DNA of 17,282 bases from JAICLL01 sp035252155 (GCA_035252155.1 DATFDL010000790.1:1-17282), one strand, 5' to 3'; shown: positions 1 to 6,882, counted from the first letter of the stretch. The notes: a model not told the origin generated them from the sequence alone. Translations and numbers: made by a program.

Positions 1-26
1 GACCATAACCCACTCCGAGAACCCTC

Positions 27-1868
27 ATGGCCACCGACCTTTCCTCGTGCTCGATGAACGAAGCCTCCGAGCGCGATCCTTTTAACAACAACTCGTACGG
101 CACGCTCATCGACGGCGATTATCGCCAGGTGCGGCTGCCGATTCTCGATGTCAACGATTTTAATAACCGCATCATTCGGTCGTACGAAGACGGCAGTGCC
201 GAAAAAGACCTGGCCGCCGATTTGAGCGTGGCCCGGTCGCTGGTGCCGGCGGGCACGGCCACTCTGCGCGATTTCAGCTACATCGCTCCGGATATCCCGG
301 AATACATCGCCGGCAACTGCACCGGCTGCATGGAGTGCGTCACGCTCTGCCCCGACACCGCCATTCTGGGCAAGGTGCTCAGTGAGAGCCACCTGGAAAA
401 ACTGCTGGCTGAGATTCCCGAAGAGGCCGACCGCGAAATGTATCGCCGGCAATGGTCGCGCACCCGCAAATACTACGAAGGCCCCAAGAAAAAGGGCGAC
501 GACGGCGGGATGTTTCAGATCATCATCGACCCCAGCAAGTGCAAGGGCTGCGCCGAGTGCGTCACCGTCTGCGACGACGATGCCCTGAAGATGATTCCCA
601 AAGACGACGACGTGATGACCAGCATTCGCAAGAGCCATCGCTTCTTCAAACGATTTGGGCCGTCGGACGAGCGCTACGTGAACGACAACCTGCTGGTCGA
701 CATGATGCTCAAGGAGCAGACACACGTCTACACCGGCGGGGCCGGCAGTTGCGCCGGCTGCGGCGAAGGCACGGCCCTGCGCATGCTCTGCTCGGCCACC
801 GGCGCCAAGTACGGCGATCAGTGGGGCATCATCGCCGCCACGGGCTGCAATACCGTTTACACTTCGACGTATCCTTACAACCCCTACCTGGTGCCGTGGT
901 CGAATTCGCTGTTCGAAAACGCCCCGGCCTTCGCCATGGGCGTGCGCATGCGCTGGGACCAGCTTGGCTGGCAGGACCGCCCACTGTGGTGTCTGGGCGG
1001 CGACGGCGCGATGTTCGACATCGGCTTTCAGTCGCTCTCGCGCATCCTGGCCTCGGGCGCGAACGTCAAGTTCTTCGTGCTCGACACCCAGGTCTATTCC
1101 AACACTGGCGGGCAGGCCTCGACCTCCAGTTTCACAGGGCAAAACACCAAGATGAGCTTGCACGGCAAGACCATCGGCGGCAAGCAAGAGCGCCGCAAGG
1201 AGATCGCTCAGATCGCCATGATGCACCCGCGGTGCTTCGTGGCCCAGACGACCTGCGCCCACATGAACCATTTTTATAGGGCTGTTATTGATGCCCTGGA
1301 GTTCGACGGGCCGGCGATCGTCTGCTGCTACACCACGTGCCAGCCCGAACACGGCGTGGCCGACAACATGGCCACCGACCAGGCCCGGCTGGCGGTCGAC
1401 ACCCGGGCGTTTCCGCTGCTCTGCTACGACCCGCGGAAGGGCGACACCGTCAAGCAGCGGCTCTCGCTGCAAGGCAACCCGGCAGTGAACGACGATTGGT
1501 GGATCAACCCCAAGACGGGCGAGCAGGTCGATTTCATCGACTTTGCCCGGAGCGAAGGCCGGTTCGCCAAACATTTTGATAAAGACGGCAATCCCAGCGA
1601 GACGCTGTTGATGGCCAAGCAAGACCGGCTGGAAAACTGGCACGTGTTGCAAGAGCTGGCCGGCGTGCTCGACAAGAAAAAGCCGGCGGCCAAAGTCGTA
1701 ACTCACGAGAAGCCTGCAAATGAAAAGCCCGGGGCCAGCAAGCCGAGTGCGCCGAAAGCCGCGCCCGCAGGCGCCGCGGCCTCGCTGAGCTTCAGCGCCG
1801 GCATGCGCGTGAAGTATCACGATGGCTCACGCTGGATTGGCGGTGTGGTGCAATCTGCCGTTCCTTAG
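27..1868 (+). CDS. Pyruvate:ferredoxin-type 2-oxoacid oxidoreductase, ferredoxin plus TPP-binding (beta) subunit
   Basis: This matches the C-terminal half of pyruvate:ferredoxin oxidoreductase (PFOR), which oxidatively decarboxylates a 2-oxoacid to acyl-CoA and passes electrons to ferredoxin. Two 4Fe-4S motifs are visible, CTGCMECVTLCP (C98, C101, C104, C108) and CKGCAECVTVCD (C172, C175, C178, C182), about 64 residues apart. The thiamine-diphosphate domain carries GDG (325-327) and SNTGGQ (358-363). The four ligands of the third, proximal PFOR cluster appear to be C242, C245 (SCAGCGE), C274 and C438. The usual N-terminal PFOR domains are absent, so a separate alpha/gamma subunit gene is expected just upstream of the window (inference). 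A Lys/Pro/Ala-rich linker (about 550-585) leads to a small SH3-like tail that stops abruptly at TAG 1866-1868. The substrate could be pyruvate or another 2-oxoacid. The start is the first ATG and its ribosome binding site is weak. Confidence 0.9.
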   Translation: MATDLSSCSMNEASERDPFNNNSYGTLIDGDYRQVRLPILDVNDFNNRIIRSYEDGSAEKDLAADLSVARSLVPAGTATLRDFSYIAPDIPEYIAGNCTGCMECVTLCPDTAILGKVLSESHLEKLLAEIPEEADREMYRRQWSRTRKYYEGPKKKGDDGGMFQIIIDPSKCKGCAECVTVCDDDALKMIPKDDDVMTSIRKSHRFFKRFGPSDERYVNDNLLVDMMLKEQTHVYTGGAGSCAGCGEGTALRMLCSATGAKYGDQWGIIAATGCNTVYTSTYPYNPYLVPWSNSLFENAPAFAMGVRMRWDQLGWQDRPLWCLGGDGAMFDIGFQSLSRILASGANVKFFVLDTQVYSNTGGQASTSSFTGQNTKMSLHGKTIGGKQERRKEIAQIAMMHPRCFVAQTTCAHMNHFYRAVIDALEFDGPAIVCCYTTCQPEHGVADNMATDQARLAVDTRAFPLLCYDPRKGDTVKQRLSLQGNPAVNDDWWINPKTGEQVDFIDFARSEGRFAKHFDKDGNPSETLLMAKQDRLENWHVLQELAGVLDKKKPAAKVVTHEKPANEKPGASKPSAPKAAPAGAAASLSFSAGMRVKYHDGSRWIGGVVQSAVP

Positions 1869-1964
1869 GTGCTCGTCGACTTGGAAGACGACACCGAGAT
1901 TCGCACCACGCCCCAAGTGCTCGCCGACGCCGTCCGCGACGGGCTGATCGCGGTCGAAAGCTGA
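1869..1964 (+). other. In-frame continuation of the oxidoreductase gene after its TAG stop
   Basis: Reading on in the same frame past the TAG gives 31 sense codons before a TGA at 1962-1964, beginning VLVDLEDDTEIRTTPQVLAD. Most third positions are G or C (27 of 31 by my count), as in the gene upstream. The peptide completes what looks like a small SH3/Tudor-like barrel begun by GMRVKYHDGSRWIGGVV. Its TGA lies 10 nt before hicA, a natural gene end. It may be a nonsense mutation, a sequencing error or a readthrough extension. Confidence 0.6.
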
Positions 1965-1974
1965 CGAGCGACGG

Positions 1975-2211
1975 ATGAGCCGCCGCGACAAGCTCTTACA
2001 AAAAATGCGGCAATCGCCGCAAAACATCCGCTTCGGCGAGGTGCAAGCACTGCTTCGCTATGAAGGGTTTGTGCTTTTCAATCGGCGGGGCAGCCATTGC
2101 ACCCATCACCGGCAGGATGGAAGATTATTGACGGTGGTGCGGCCGCATGGCCGACGAAAGAACTGCAAGGCGGAAGACATTCGGAAAATTCTTGAGGCGA
2201 TAGAACTGTGA
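1975..2211 (+). CDS. hicA: HicA family toxin (mRNA interferase)
   Basis: This is a 78-residue HicA-type toxin. Known family members are small double-stranded-RNA-binding-fold ribonucleases that cleave mRNA and are held inactive by HicB. The sequence shows the typical order: an N-terminal helix (SRRDKLLQKMRQSPQNIRF), a helix ending in the short GF-type turn (LLRYEGFVLF), then RRGSH with the catalytic histidine of the GSH motif at about residue 41, a strand (LTVVRPHGR) and a closing helix (KAEDIRKILEAI). The length suits the family. Its last codons overlap the hicB start by 4 nt (GTGA), so the two are translationally coupled. It begins 10 nt after the end of the extended oxidoreductase frame. 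No strong Shine-Dalgarno is seen. Confidence 0.85.
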   Translation: MSRRDKLLQKMRQSPQNIRFGEVQALLRYEGFVLFNRRGSHCTHHRQDGRLLTVVRPHGRRKNCKAEDIRKILEAIEL

Positions 2212-2441
2212 CGACAAATCATGAATACCGCGGTTACGTTTTTTCAATCACGTACCAGGCCCACGAACCTGCCTACACCGTTGATTTTCTCGACTTCCGC
2301 GACATCATCACCAGCGGCGACACACTGGCCGAAGCCTTTGCCAATGCCTGCGAGGCCCTCGACTTGCACCTAGAGAGTATGGCCAAGCTGAAAATGCGCC
2401 CGCCTAAGCCGAAGCACCGGCTGGTGCTGGAAACGGCATGA
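2208..2441 (+). CDS. hicB: HicB family antitoxin, short form
   Basis: This is a 77-residue partner of the HicA toxin upstream. The core YTVDFLDFRDIITSGDTLAEA followed by AFANACEALDLHLESM matches the partial RNase-H fold of HicB antitoxins, which have the pattern VxxPDLPGxxTxGDTxEEAxxNAxEALxLHLE. HicB binds HicA and masks its active site. The start is GTG at 2208, inside the hicA stop, giving a 4-nt overlap. After the core there is only a short basic, proline-rich tail, and no C-terminal helix-turn-helix or ribbon-helix-helix DNA-binding domain. Autoregulation by this protein alone is therefore doubtful. The toxin-first gene order is the usual hicAB order. Confidence 0.82.
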   Translation: MTTNHEYRGYVFSITYQAHEPAYTVDFLDFRDIITSGDTLAEAFANACEALDLHLESMAKLKMRPPKPKHRLVLETA

Positions 2442-2467
2442 GGAGGGAGTAAGTCCACTCTACGGTC

Positions 2468-3193
2468 ATGGCTAGCGAATCGCAGTCGGATTCACCGATC
2501 AGCCAGCAAGGGGCGAAACCTCGGCGTCGGTTCTTGCAATTCAGCCTGCGTGCGCTGCTGCTTTTGTGCTCGGCCTGCGCAATTGGTGCGGCCTGGATCG
2601 GCAATCGCGCGGCCGACTACCGCCGACAGAACGAATCGCGGAAAAAGGTAGAAGAGGCTGGAGGCTCGGTTCAAGCTAAGCTCGCCTGGCCAAGCTGCGT
2701 GGTCGACGTCGTCGGAGACGAATCGTGGCAAGAAGTAAGCGAGGTTTCATTTACGCCCGCGGGCTTTTATACCGCGGCTGAAGGATTGCATGGTTATCAA
2801 TTCCCTGTGGTGAGTGACGAAACACTGGCCGCTCTCACGGCATTCCGACAACTTCGCCGACTGCGCATCGAGTCGCCGGACATAACCAATGAGTCGCTGC
2901 GCTCCATCGGAGCACTGTCATCACTGGAATCGCTCTCTTTGCCAGGTGCGCGGTTGACCGACGCGGGCGTCAAACACCTCACTCATCTTAAGCATCTTCG
3001 GTCGCTCGATCTGAGCGGCACTGCGATGGGCGACCCCGCATTAGTGCGTTTGGCCTCGATGACGTCACTCGAGTCGCTCGATCTTCGCGGAACGCGACTC
3101 ACCCGGACAGGCATCGCGCGACTGCGAACCGCCCTTCCTAAGTGTCGGGTCGAGTTCATCGAAGCCGATGATCCTCTGGGGCCTTCTCCATAG
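2468..3193 (+). CDS. Membrane-anchored leucine-rich-repeat protein
   Basis: This is a 241-residue protein. A basic, cytoplasmic-looking start (KPRRR) is followed by one membrane segment at about 26-46 containing the QFSLRALLLL motif that recurs at the N-terminus of many planctomycete envelope proteins. After a spacer of about 60 residues come four or so leucine-rich repeats (about 112-225). They have the consensus LxxLxLxxTxLTDAGVxxL, for example SLPGARLTDAGVKHLTHLKH, the cysteine-free LRR type common in planctomycetes. The LRR domain is expected outside the cytoplasmic membrane as a protein-binding surface, with no known partner. The gene follows hicB by 26 nt without a strong ribosome binding site near the ATG. 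Its 3' end overlaps the convergent XRE gene by 38 nt. Confidence 0.8.
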   Translation: MASESQSDSPISQQGAKPRRRFLQFSLRALLLLCSACAIGAAWIGNRAADYRRQNESRKKVEEAGGSVQAKLAWPSCVVDVVGDESWQEVSEVSFTPAGFYTAAEGLHGYQFPVVSDETLAALTAFRQLRRLRIESPDITNESLRSIGALSSLESLSLPGARLTDAGVKHLTHLKHLRSLDLSGTAMGDPALVRLASMTSLESLDLRGTRLTRTGIARLRTALPKCRVEFIEADDPLGPSP

Positions 3194-3530
3194 TTTCGCC
3201 GAGGCTGTTGGCGTAGCGAAACAGCGTTTCGAGCGTGGGATTGCTGTTGACGCTGTTTTCGAGCCGGCTGAGCGCGGCGATGTCCATCGACATCCGCTGG
3301 GCCATCTGCCGCAGGCTGATGCCCGCCTCCTCGCGGGCTTTTTTCAGGGCCGCGGCCGTTTTCATCAATTCCCAATACTCCGCCTGCCTAATGGGCGGCG
3401 TGTATTCGCCGCTGGCGACGAGCTCGTCCAGCGACGGCTTTTCTTTTTGAAAGCGCTCGCGAATGGCCTTGAGGCGCGCCTTTTCCTCGGGCGTACGCTC
3501 GATCTTCATTTGCCGCCGACGCAACTGCAT
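3156..3530 (-). CDS. XRE-family helix-turn-helix regulator
   Basis: This is a 124-residue DNA-binding protein. The Cro/C1-type helix-turn-helix spans about residues 61-110: ALKKAREEAGISLRQMAQRM, then SMDIAALSRLENSVNSNPTL. It ends in a short helix (FRYANSLGE). The N-terminal 50 residues are charged and helical with KPSLDELVASGEY, a layout seen in HigA-like antitoxins and small planctomycete regulators. I chose ATG 3528-3530 because AGAGAGG lies about 6 nt upstream. A longer reading to 3731 would run into the neighbouring gene with non-protein-like sequence. It lies 53 nt downstream of a 157-aa gene on the same strand, so the two probably form one transcript. It could be a repressor of its own operon or an antitoxin. 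No operator was identified. Confidence 0.75.
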   Translation of the reverse strand: MQLRRRQMKIERTPEEKARLKAIRERFQKEKPSLDELVASGEYTPPIRQAEYWELMKTAAALKKAREEAGISLRQMAQRMSMDIAALSRLENSVNSNPTLETLFRYANSLGETMEKAPEDHRLR

Positions 3531-3583
3531 CGGACACCTCTCTAAGTTCGCTCTTTCGCGTCGAACGCCGTGACCGGGGTCAG

Positions 3584-4057
3584 CTACGGCTTCGTTTTCA
3601 GCGAAATCGGCCGTTGCAGGAGTTGCGCGACGCCCTCGAAGAACATTTGCGCGATTTCCGGTTCGTTGGCGGCTTGCCAGATCGAGGCACGAACCTCGGC
3701 GAGACGCGCAGGCGGCAACACGCCTTCGCACTGCCGAGCGTGTTCGAGCGCTTCGGCAAATCGCCGCGCTTCGCGCGCCCGAGTCACGGCCCGGACAAGG
3801 TTCTCGGCGCGCGCCGCGTCAGACGGCAGAACATCGCGAGTCTCCGCCAACGAGTAAAAGTCAGCCGCGATGCCCTTGACGGCCGCCAGCTCTTCCCGCG
3901 AAAGCCGCTCGCCGGGCGCGTCCATGCGATCTCTCAGATTGTCGCCCTCCGGCCCTTCATCGCGGCCGAGTTGGATGAGCCGATGCAACTCACCCAAGAG
4001 CCTCACGTAACCGACGAAATCCGGGTTGTCGAAAAAAGTTTTCGATATCATCGTCAT
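3584..4057 (-). CDS. Hypothetical all-helical protein upstream of an XRE regulator
   Basis: This is a 157-residue soluble protein with no signal peptide or membrane segment. It looks almost entirely alpha-helical. The first part (DNPDFVGYVRLLGELHRLIQ) resembles, from memory, the N-terminal module of planctomycete hypothetical proteins that continue with a pattern like MDxPxxxLSxEExxxVxGLxADFYSL. The middle and end (residues about 85-150) resemble one or two TPR-like helical hairpins. I do not recognise a catalytic motif. It starts at ATG 4055-4057, with a second ATG two codons in. It is followed by the XRE gene 53 nt downstream, so it may be the effector or regulated partner of that regulator. 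The function is unknown. Confidence 0.65.
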   Translation of the reverse strand: MTMISKTFFDNPDFVGYVRLLGELHRLIQLGRDEGPEGDNLRDRMDAPGERLSREELAAVKGIAADFYSLAETRDVLPSDAARAENLVRAVTRAREARRFAEALEHARQCEGVLPPARLAEVRASIWQAANEPEIAQMFFEGVAQLLQRPISLKTKP

Positions 4058-4247
4058 GTCTCATCAATTAGCCATTGCTCGCGCGTGGCGGAAAGGTCGG
4101 ACTGAAACTGGGCCAGACGCACGGCCGTCGTTGGAACGACATTACCAGCGTATGAGTCGTTTGGCTTCAGAGCCAGTTACCGCTCTGGAATTAGACGCCA
4201 TCGCAACTGCAATTGCGCTTTGTGTCGGGGCCCCGTGACTGCGTAAC

Positions 4248-4778
4248 TTAGTCGCTCGGCTCACGCGGCAAGCCGATGTACTTTCCCTGCAAGCGGATGC
4301 TCAACCCTCGCTCTCGATAATCGGTGATCCAGACCTCCGCGGTCTCCGATAGTTGAGAGTAGACGAGCAGGCGGAAACCTTCGATCGCCGGTGGGTTACC
4401 TTTCTCTTCGGGCGTGCGCTGCACAGCGCGCGGTTCATCGCGGTCGGGCGGTCCGAGCACGCGCACCGCGTCGTCGAGGCTGTTGATGCCCCGGAGCAGT
4501 TCTGTCAACCGCTGCTCCTCTTCGGTCGTGATAACCGCGAACAGCAGATCGTGCTTCGACTTGGGCGCCGCGCCGCCGCAAAAGGGGCAATGGTAGATTC
4601 GGAGCATCGACGTTGCTCCCTCGCAATCGCCGTCGCCCGGTGCGCAAGGATAGATGTAGTTGTACTCATTGAGTTGCCGGTCGAACCTGATCGCCGAGCG
4701 CGGATCATCGGCCTGCCTATGCAGATAGCCGCACCCGCAGGGCTCGTCGGTCACTGAAGCAAAGGTGGGCTTGGGCAT
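4248..4778 (-). CDS. Hypothetical protein with Cys/His-rich, possibly zinc-binding N-terminal half
   Basis: This is a 176-residue cytoplasmic protein I do not recognise. The N-terminal third is rich in possible metal ligands: PCGCGYLH (C14, C16, H20), C45, C52 and YHCPFCGG (H63, C64, C67). The last is a zinc-ribbon-like knuckle. The middle holds a helical stretch (TTEEEQRLTELLRGINSLDD), followed by a VRVLGPPDRDEP segment and a C-terminal beta-rich part (VWITDYRERGLSIRLQGKYI). There is no signal peptide or membrane helix. It is divergent from the gene at 4825 with only 46 nt between the starts, so promoters for both must be packed there. The 190-nt gap on its 3' side shows no clear gene. Confidence 0.6.
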   Translation of the reverse strand: MPKPTFASVTDEPCGCGYLHRQADDPRSAIRFDRQLNEYNYIYPCAPGDGDCEGATSMLRIYHCPFCGGAAPKSKHDLLFAVITTEEEQRLTELLRGINSLDDAVRVLGPPDRDEPRAVQRTPEEKGNPPAIEGFRLLVYSQLSETAEVWITDYRERGLSIRLQGKYIGLPREPSD

Positions 4779-4789
4779 AGCTGTCTTGA

Positions 4790-4818
4790 TTATCGGCCGA
4801 CGGGCGCGACGTTACAAT
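4790..4818 (+). promoter_or_regulatory. Candidate promoter giving a leaderless transcript
   Basis: A TACAAT hexamer at 4813-4818 resembles a sigma70 -10 element. A weak -35-like TTATCG (3 of 6) lies 17 nt upstream at 4790-4795. The ATG of the downstream gene begins only 7 nt after the -10 box, where transcription would be expected to start, and no Shine-Dalgarno is present. Confidence 0.4.
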
Positions 4819-4824
4819 GGCGGC

Positions 4825-5169
4825 ATGGTTTCGGACTCCTCGAACAACAGCGAACCGACGCCACGGGCGGTGTTTGACTATGCGCCGGGCCGGTTGGCGG
4901 CGGCGCTGGAGTTTTTGAAGCGGACGCGCAGCGAATTGCGTTCGCTGCGGATGGTGCGGGTCTGGCCTGATCGGGTGCAGGTGTTCGATGTCAACCGCGA
5001 TCTGTTCGAGATCCGCGGCCTGGGCTACGCCGATGCCGATGTGGTGCCGGTGCTCGAAATGGTCAACACCAACTTCAAGCCCGACAGCATTCACGCGCCC
5101 ATCGACGCCCCCTACAAAGAGTTTCTCACGGGACGTCGTTACCCGTGGGCGCACGATCGGGTGCTGTAG
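4825..5169 (+). CDS. Hypothetical protein, 114 residues
   Basis: This small soluble protein is of unknown function. I start it at ATG 4825 rather than the in-frame upstream ATG at 4765, because that one would read antisense through the start of the divergent gene and across the -10-like TACAAT. The protein opens with a polar, disordered stretch (SDSSNNSEPT). It continues with a helix (RLAAALEFLKRTRSELRSL), strands (VRVWPDRVQVFDVNRDLFEI) and a C-terminal part ending YPWAHDRVL. There is no membrane segment and no motif I can assign. The mRNA is predicted to be leaderless. It converges with the transporter gene, with 11 nt between the stop codons. Confidence 0.6.
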   Translation: MVSDSSNNSEPTPRAVFDYAPGRLAAALEFLKRTRSELRSLRMVRVWPDRVQVFDVNRDLFEIRGLGYADADVVPVLEMVNTNFKPDSIHAPIDAPYKEFLTGRRYPWAHDRVL

Positions 5170-5180
5170 TGCGCAAAAAG

Positions 5181-6569
5181 TTACGCGGCGTCCGGCGGCG
5201 TGCCGCCGACCACGGCGGCTACGTCTTCTCGCGCCATCAATCGGTTAAAGCGGCTGGCAACGATGGCAAACGCGACGGTGACGACCACCATCAAGCCTGT
5301 CAGTGCTCCAAAGTAGTTTGCCGGTCCCAGCGTGGAATAATACGGCGTGATGAACATGTCGAGGATATTGCCCAAAAACACGGTAAACAGCCAACAGGCG
5401 GTCACGAAACCCTTCATGTGCTTCGGCGCCGCCGTGAAAGCAAGCTCCAGGCCAACCACTGAAATGCAGATCTCGGCGATCGTCATTAAGACATAGGCGC
5501 CGAATTCCCACAGCACCGACACCTTATGCTCGGGCGTCGTCAAGAAACCGGCGGCCGACATCAAGCCCATGCAAAATGTCGTCAGCACGAACCCCACCAG
5601 CATTTTGTCGGTCGCCCGCAGGTTCCAGCCCCACCCCGCTAACATGTGCCAAAGCATCGTCAGCGGAGGCAAGAGCAAAATGATGAGCACCGGGTTGATG
5701 CCCTGGATCATGTCGGGCTCGAGATCGTAGGCCAGTAAGTGCAGGTCGAGATAATCGCGGGCAAAGAAGGTCCAGGTGCTGGTTGATTGATCGAAGATAC
5801 TCCAGAAGAAGGTGACGATCAGGAAGATGCCGCCGATCCGCGTCAAGACCGCCCACTGCTCAGTGCGCTGCGCGGGCGATTTCGGCTCGGTGACGACTTT
5901 TTCGACCGCATAAAACCGCTTGCCAAGGGCAAAGATCACAAAAGCGATGGCCATCAGCGCCGCGGGAAAGAGAAAGGCCACCGAGTAGCCCCAGTCCCTG
6001 CGGAGGCGCGGCATGGCGAACGAAGACAACGCCGCGCCCACGTTGATGGCACCGTAGAACATGGCAAACGCATCGCTGCGCAGCTTGGTCATGCCAGGCC
6101 GCTGCTGATCGTAGGTCAGCCCCATCAGCGTCGAAATGTTCGGCTTGATGACGCCGCTGCCCATCGCCAGCAGCACCAGCGCCGTGGCAAGGAACGGAAC
6201 GCTCTCGATGCTCAGCAATAGTTGCCCGATGATGTAGGGAAGCGAGAAACCGACGATCGTCCAATACTTGCCAAAGAACCGGTCGGCCACAAAACCGCCG
6301 ACCAGCGGCAGCAGGTAGCACCCGGCGATGAAGCAGTGCATCGTAGTATTCGAGTTCTCGACGCTAAAGCCGAGCTGATTGGCCATATAGAGGGCCAGGA
6401 TTGCACGCATGCCGTAATAGGAGCTACGCTCTGCCAATTCTCCCCAGAAGAAGAACCAGAATCCGGCGGGGTGCGACCGCACCCAGCCAAGCGGCCCGGT
6501 GGCGGCCGGCGACCGGTACGGGTCTTGAGCGTCGTTATCGCCCGTGGGATCGTGGTCGGAGCTTTGCAT
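5181..6569 (-). CDS. POT/PTR2 family proton-coupled peptide transporter
   Basis: This is a 462-residue, 12-plus-helix major facilitator protein of the proton-dependent oligopeptide transporter (POT) family, which imports di- and tripeptides with protons. The family motif ExxERFxYYG appears as ELAERSSYYG (44-53): E44, E47, R48 and the tyrosines are kept but the usual Phe is Ser. Other hallmarks are GGFVADRFFGK (91-101), GSGVIKPNISTLMG (137-150) with the conserved membrane lysine K142, and FYGAIN (171-176) with the PTR2 FYxxIN pattern. The N-terminus is a 25-residue polar tail. It sits in the cytoplasmic membrane. No Shine-Dalgarno precedes the ATG. It is divergent from the secreted protein at 6883. 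The exact substrate range cannot be read from sequence. Confidence 0.9.
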   Translation of the reverse strand: MQSSDHDPTGDNDAQDPYRSPAATGPLGWVRSHPAGFWFFFWGELAERSSYYGMRAILALYMANQLGFSVENSNTTMHCFIAGCYLLPLVGGFVADRFFGKYWTIVGFSLPYIIGQLLLSIESVPFLATALVLLAMGSGVIKPNISTLMGLTYDQQRPGMTKLRSDAFAMFYGAINVGAALSSFAMPRLRRDWGYSVAFLFPAALMAIAFVIFALGKRFYAVEKVVTEPKSPAQRTEQWAVLTRIGGIFLIVTFFWSIFDQSTSTWTFFARDYLDLHLLAYDLEPDMIQGINPVLIILLLPPLTMLWHMLAGWGWNLRATDKMLVGFVLTTFCMGLMSAAGFLTTPEHKVSVLWEFGAYVLMTIAEICISVVGLELAFTAAPKHMKGFVTACWLFTVFLGNILDMFITPYYSTLGPANYFGALTGLMVVVTVAFAIVASRFNRLMAREDVAAVVGGTPPDAA

Positions 6570-6578
6570 GTTTGGTCA

Positions 6579-6608
6579 ATTAAACGTGTAAATGAGGCGA
6601 CAGGTCAG
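6579..6608 (-). promoter_or_regulatory. Candidate promoter of the peptide transporter gene
   Basis: Read on the minus strand, CTGACC (6603-6608; 4 of 6 to the -35 consensus), an 18-nt spacer and TTTAAT (6579-6584; 5 of 6 to the -10 consensus) precede the ATG by 9 nt. Transcription would begin within a few bases of the start codon, consistent with the lack of a ribosome binding site. Confidence 0.35.
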
Positions 6609-6644
6609 TTCCCTGCAGAGCCCTTTCAGGTCGAATTCCACTGC

Positions 6645-6663
6645 GACGGCCTGGAAGGCCATC
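6645..6663. repeat. Short palindrome, GGCC-type
   Basis: The core GGCCTGGAAGGCC (6648-6660) has 5-bp perfect arms around a 3-nt loop, with partial pairing of the flanks. On the minus strand it reads as GAGGATGGCCTTCCAGGCC, an AGGA-like prefix followed by a stem. It resembles the other intergenic palindromes in this window. Confidence 0.5.
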
Positions 6664-6720
6664 CTCCCATGAGGGAAGCACTAGTCTAACCATTTCGCTG
6701 GGTGGAGTGCAGCGTCCGGC

Positions 6721-6749
6721 TTGCCAGAAATCGCGGGTTTTGCAACAAT
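6721..6749 (+). promoter_or_regulatory. Candidate promoter for the secreted protein and glycosyltransferase pair
   Basis: TTGCCA (6721-6726; 5 of 6 to -35), a 17-nt spacer and AACAAT (6744-6749; 4 of 6 to -10) form a plausible sigma70-type promoter. It would give a 5' leader of about 125 nt that contains the 6784-6830 inverted repeat. Confidence 0.35.
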
Positions 6750-6783
6750 CCGCCACTTCAAACCGCCTCACACCAAGCGCGAA

Positions 6784-6830
6784 GCGCAAACGAGGCGGAT
6801 CACAGACCTACGGATGCGCCTCGCTGGCGC
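6784..6830. repeat. Imperfect inverted repeat in the 5' leader
   Basis: GCGCAAACGAGGCGGAT (6784-6800) and ATGCGCCTCGCTGGCGC (6814-6830) pair at 14 of 17 positions around a 13-nt loop. The word AAGCGCGAAGCGCAAACGAG recalls GCGAAGCGCAAGCGAGG-type repeats between planctomycete genes (from memory). Confidence 0.5.
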
Positions 6831-6882
6831 GTCGGGTTCGTATGGTTTTTCGCCGTTCCGCAAAGACAAGGAGGTTTTTGCC

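Larger units (their letters stand above)
6570..6882. other. Divergent intergenic region between transporter and secreted-protein genes
   Basis: This 313-nt stretch has no convincing gene. In-frame codons extend upstream of GTG 6883 but give a poor protein (basic, no signal peptide). It contains the putative transporter promoter, a palindrome at 6645-6663, a putative plus-strand promoter at 6721-6749, an imperfect inverted repeat at 6784-6830 and the strong Shine-Dalgarno AAGGAGG at 6868-6874. Confidence 0.6.

Noticed and set aside
3531..3731. Upstream extension of the XRE gene to an earlier start
   Set aside because: The extra residues are arginine and alanine rich without structure and overlap the 157-aa gene. 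The ATG at 3530 has a good Shine-Dalgarno.
4056..4238. Possible small plus-strand gene of about 60 codons
   Set aside because: It has low GC at third positions compared with neighbours, no ribosome binding site, and its ATG overlaps the start codon of the minus-strand 157-aa gene. It remains a remote possibility only.
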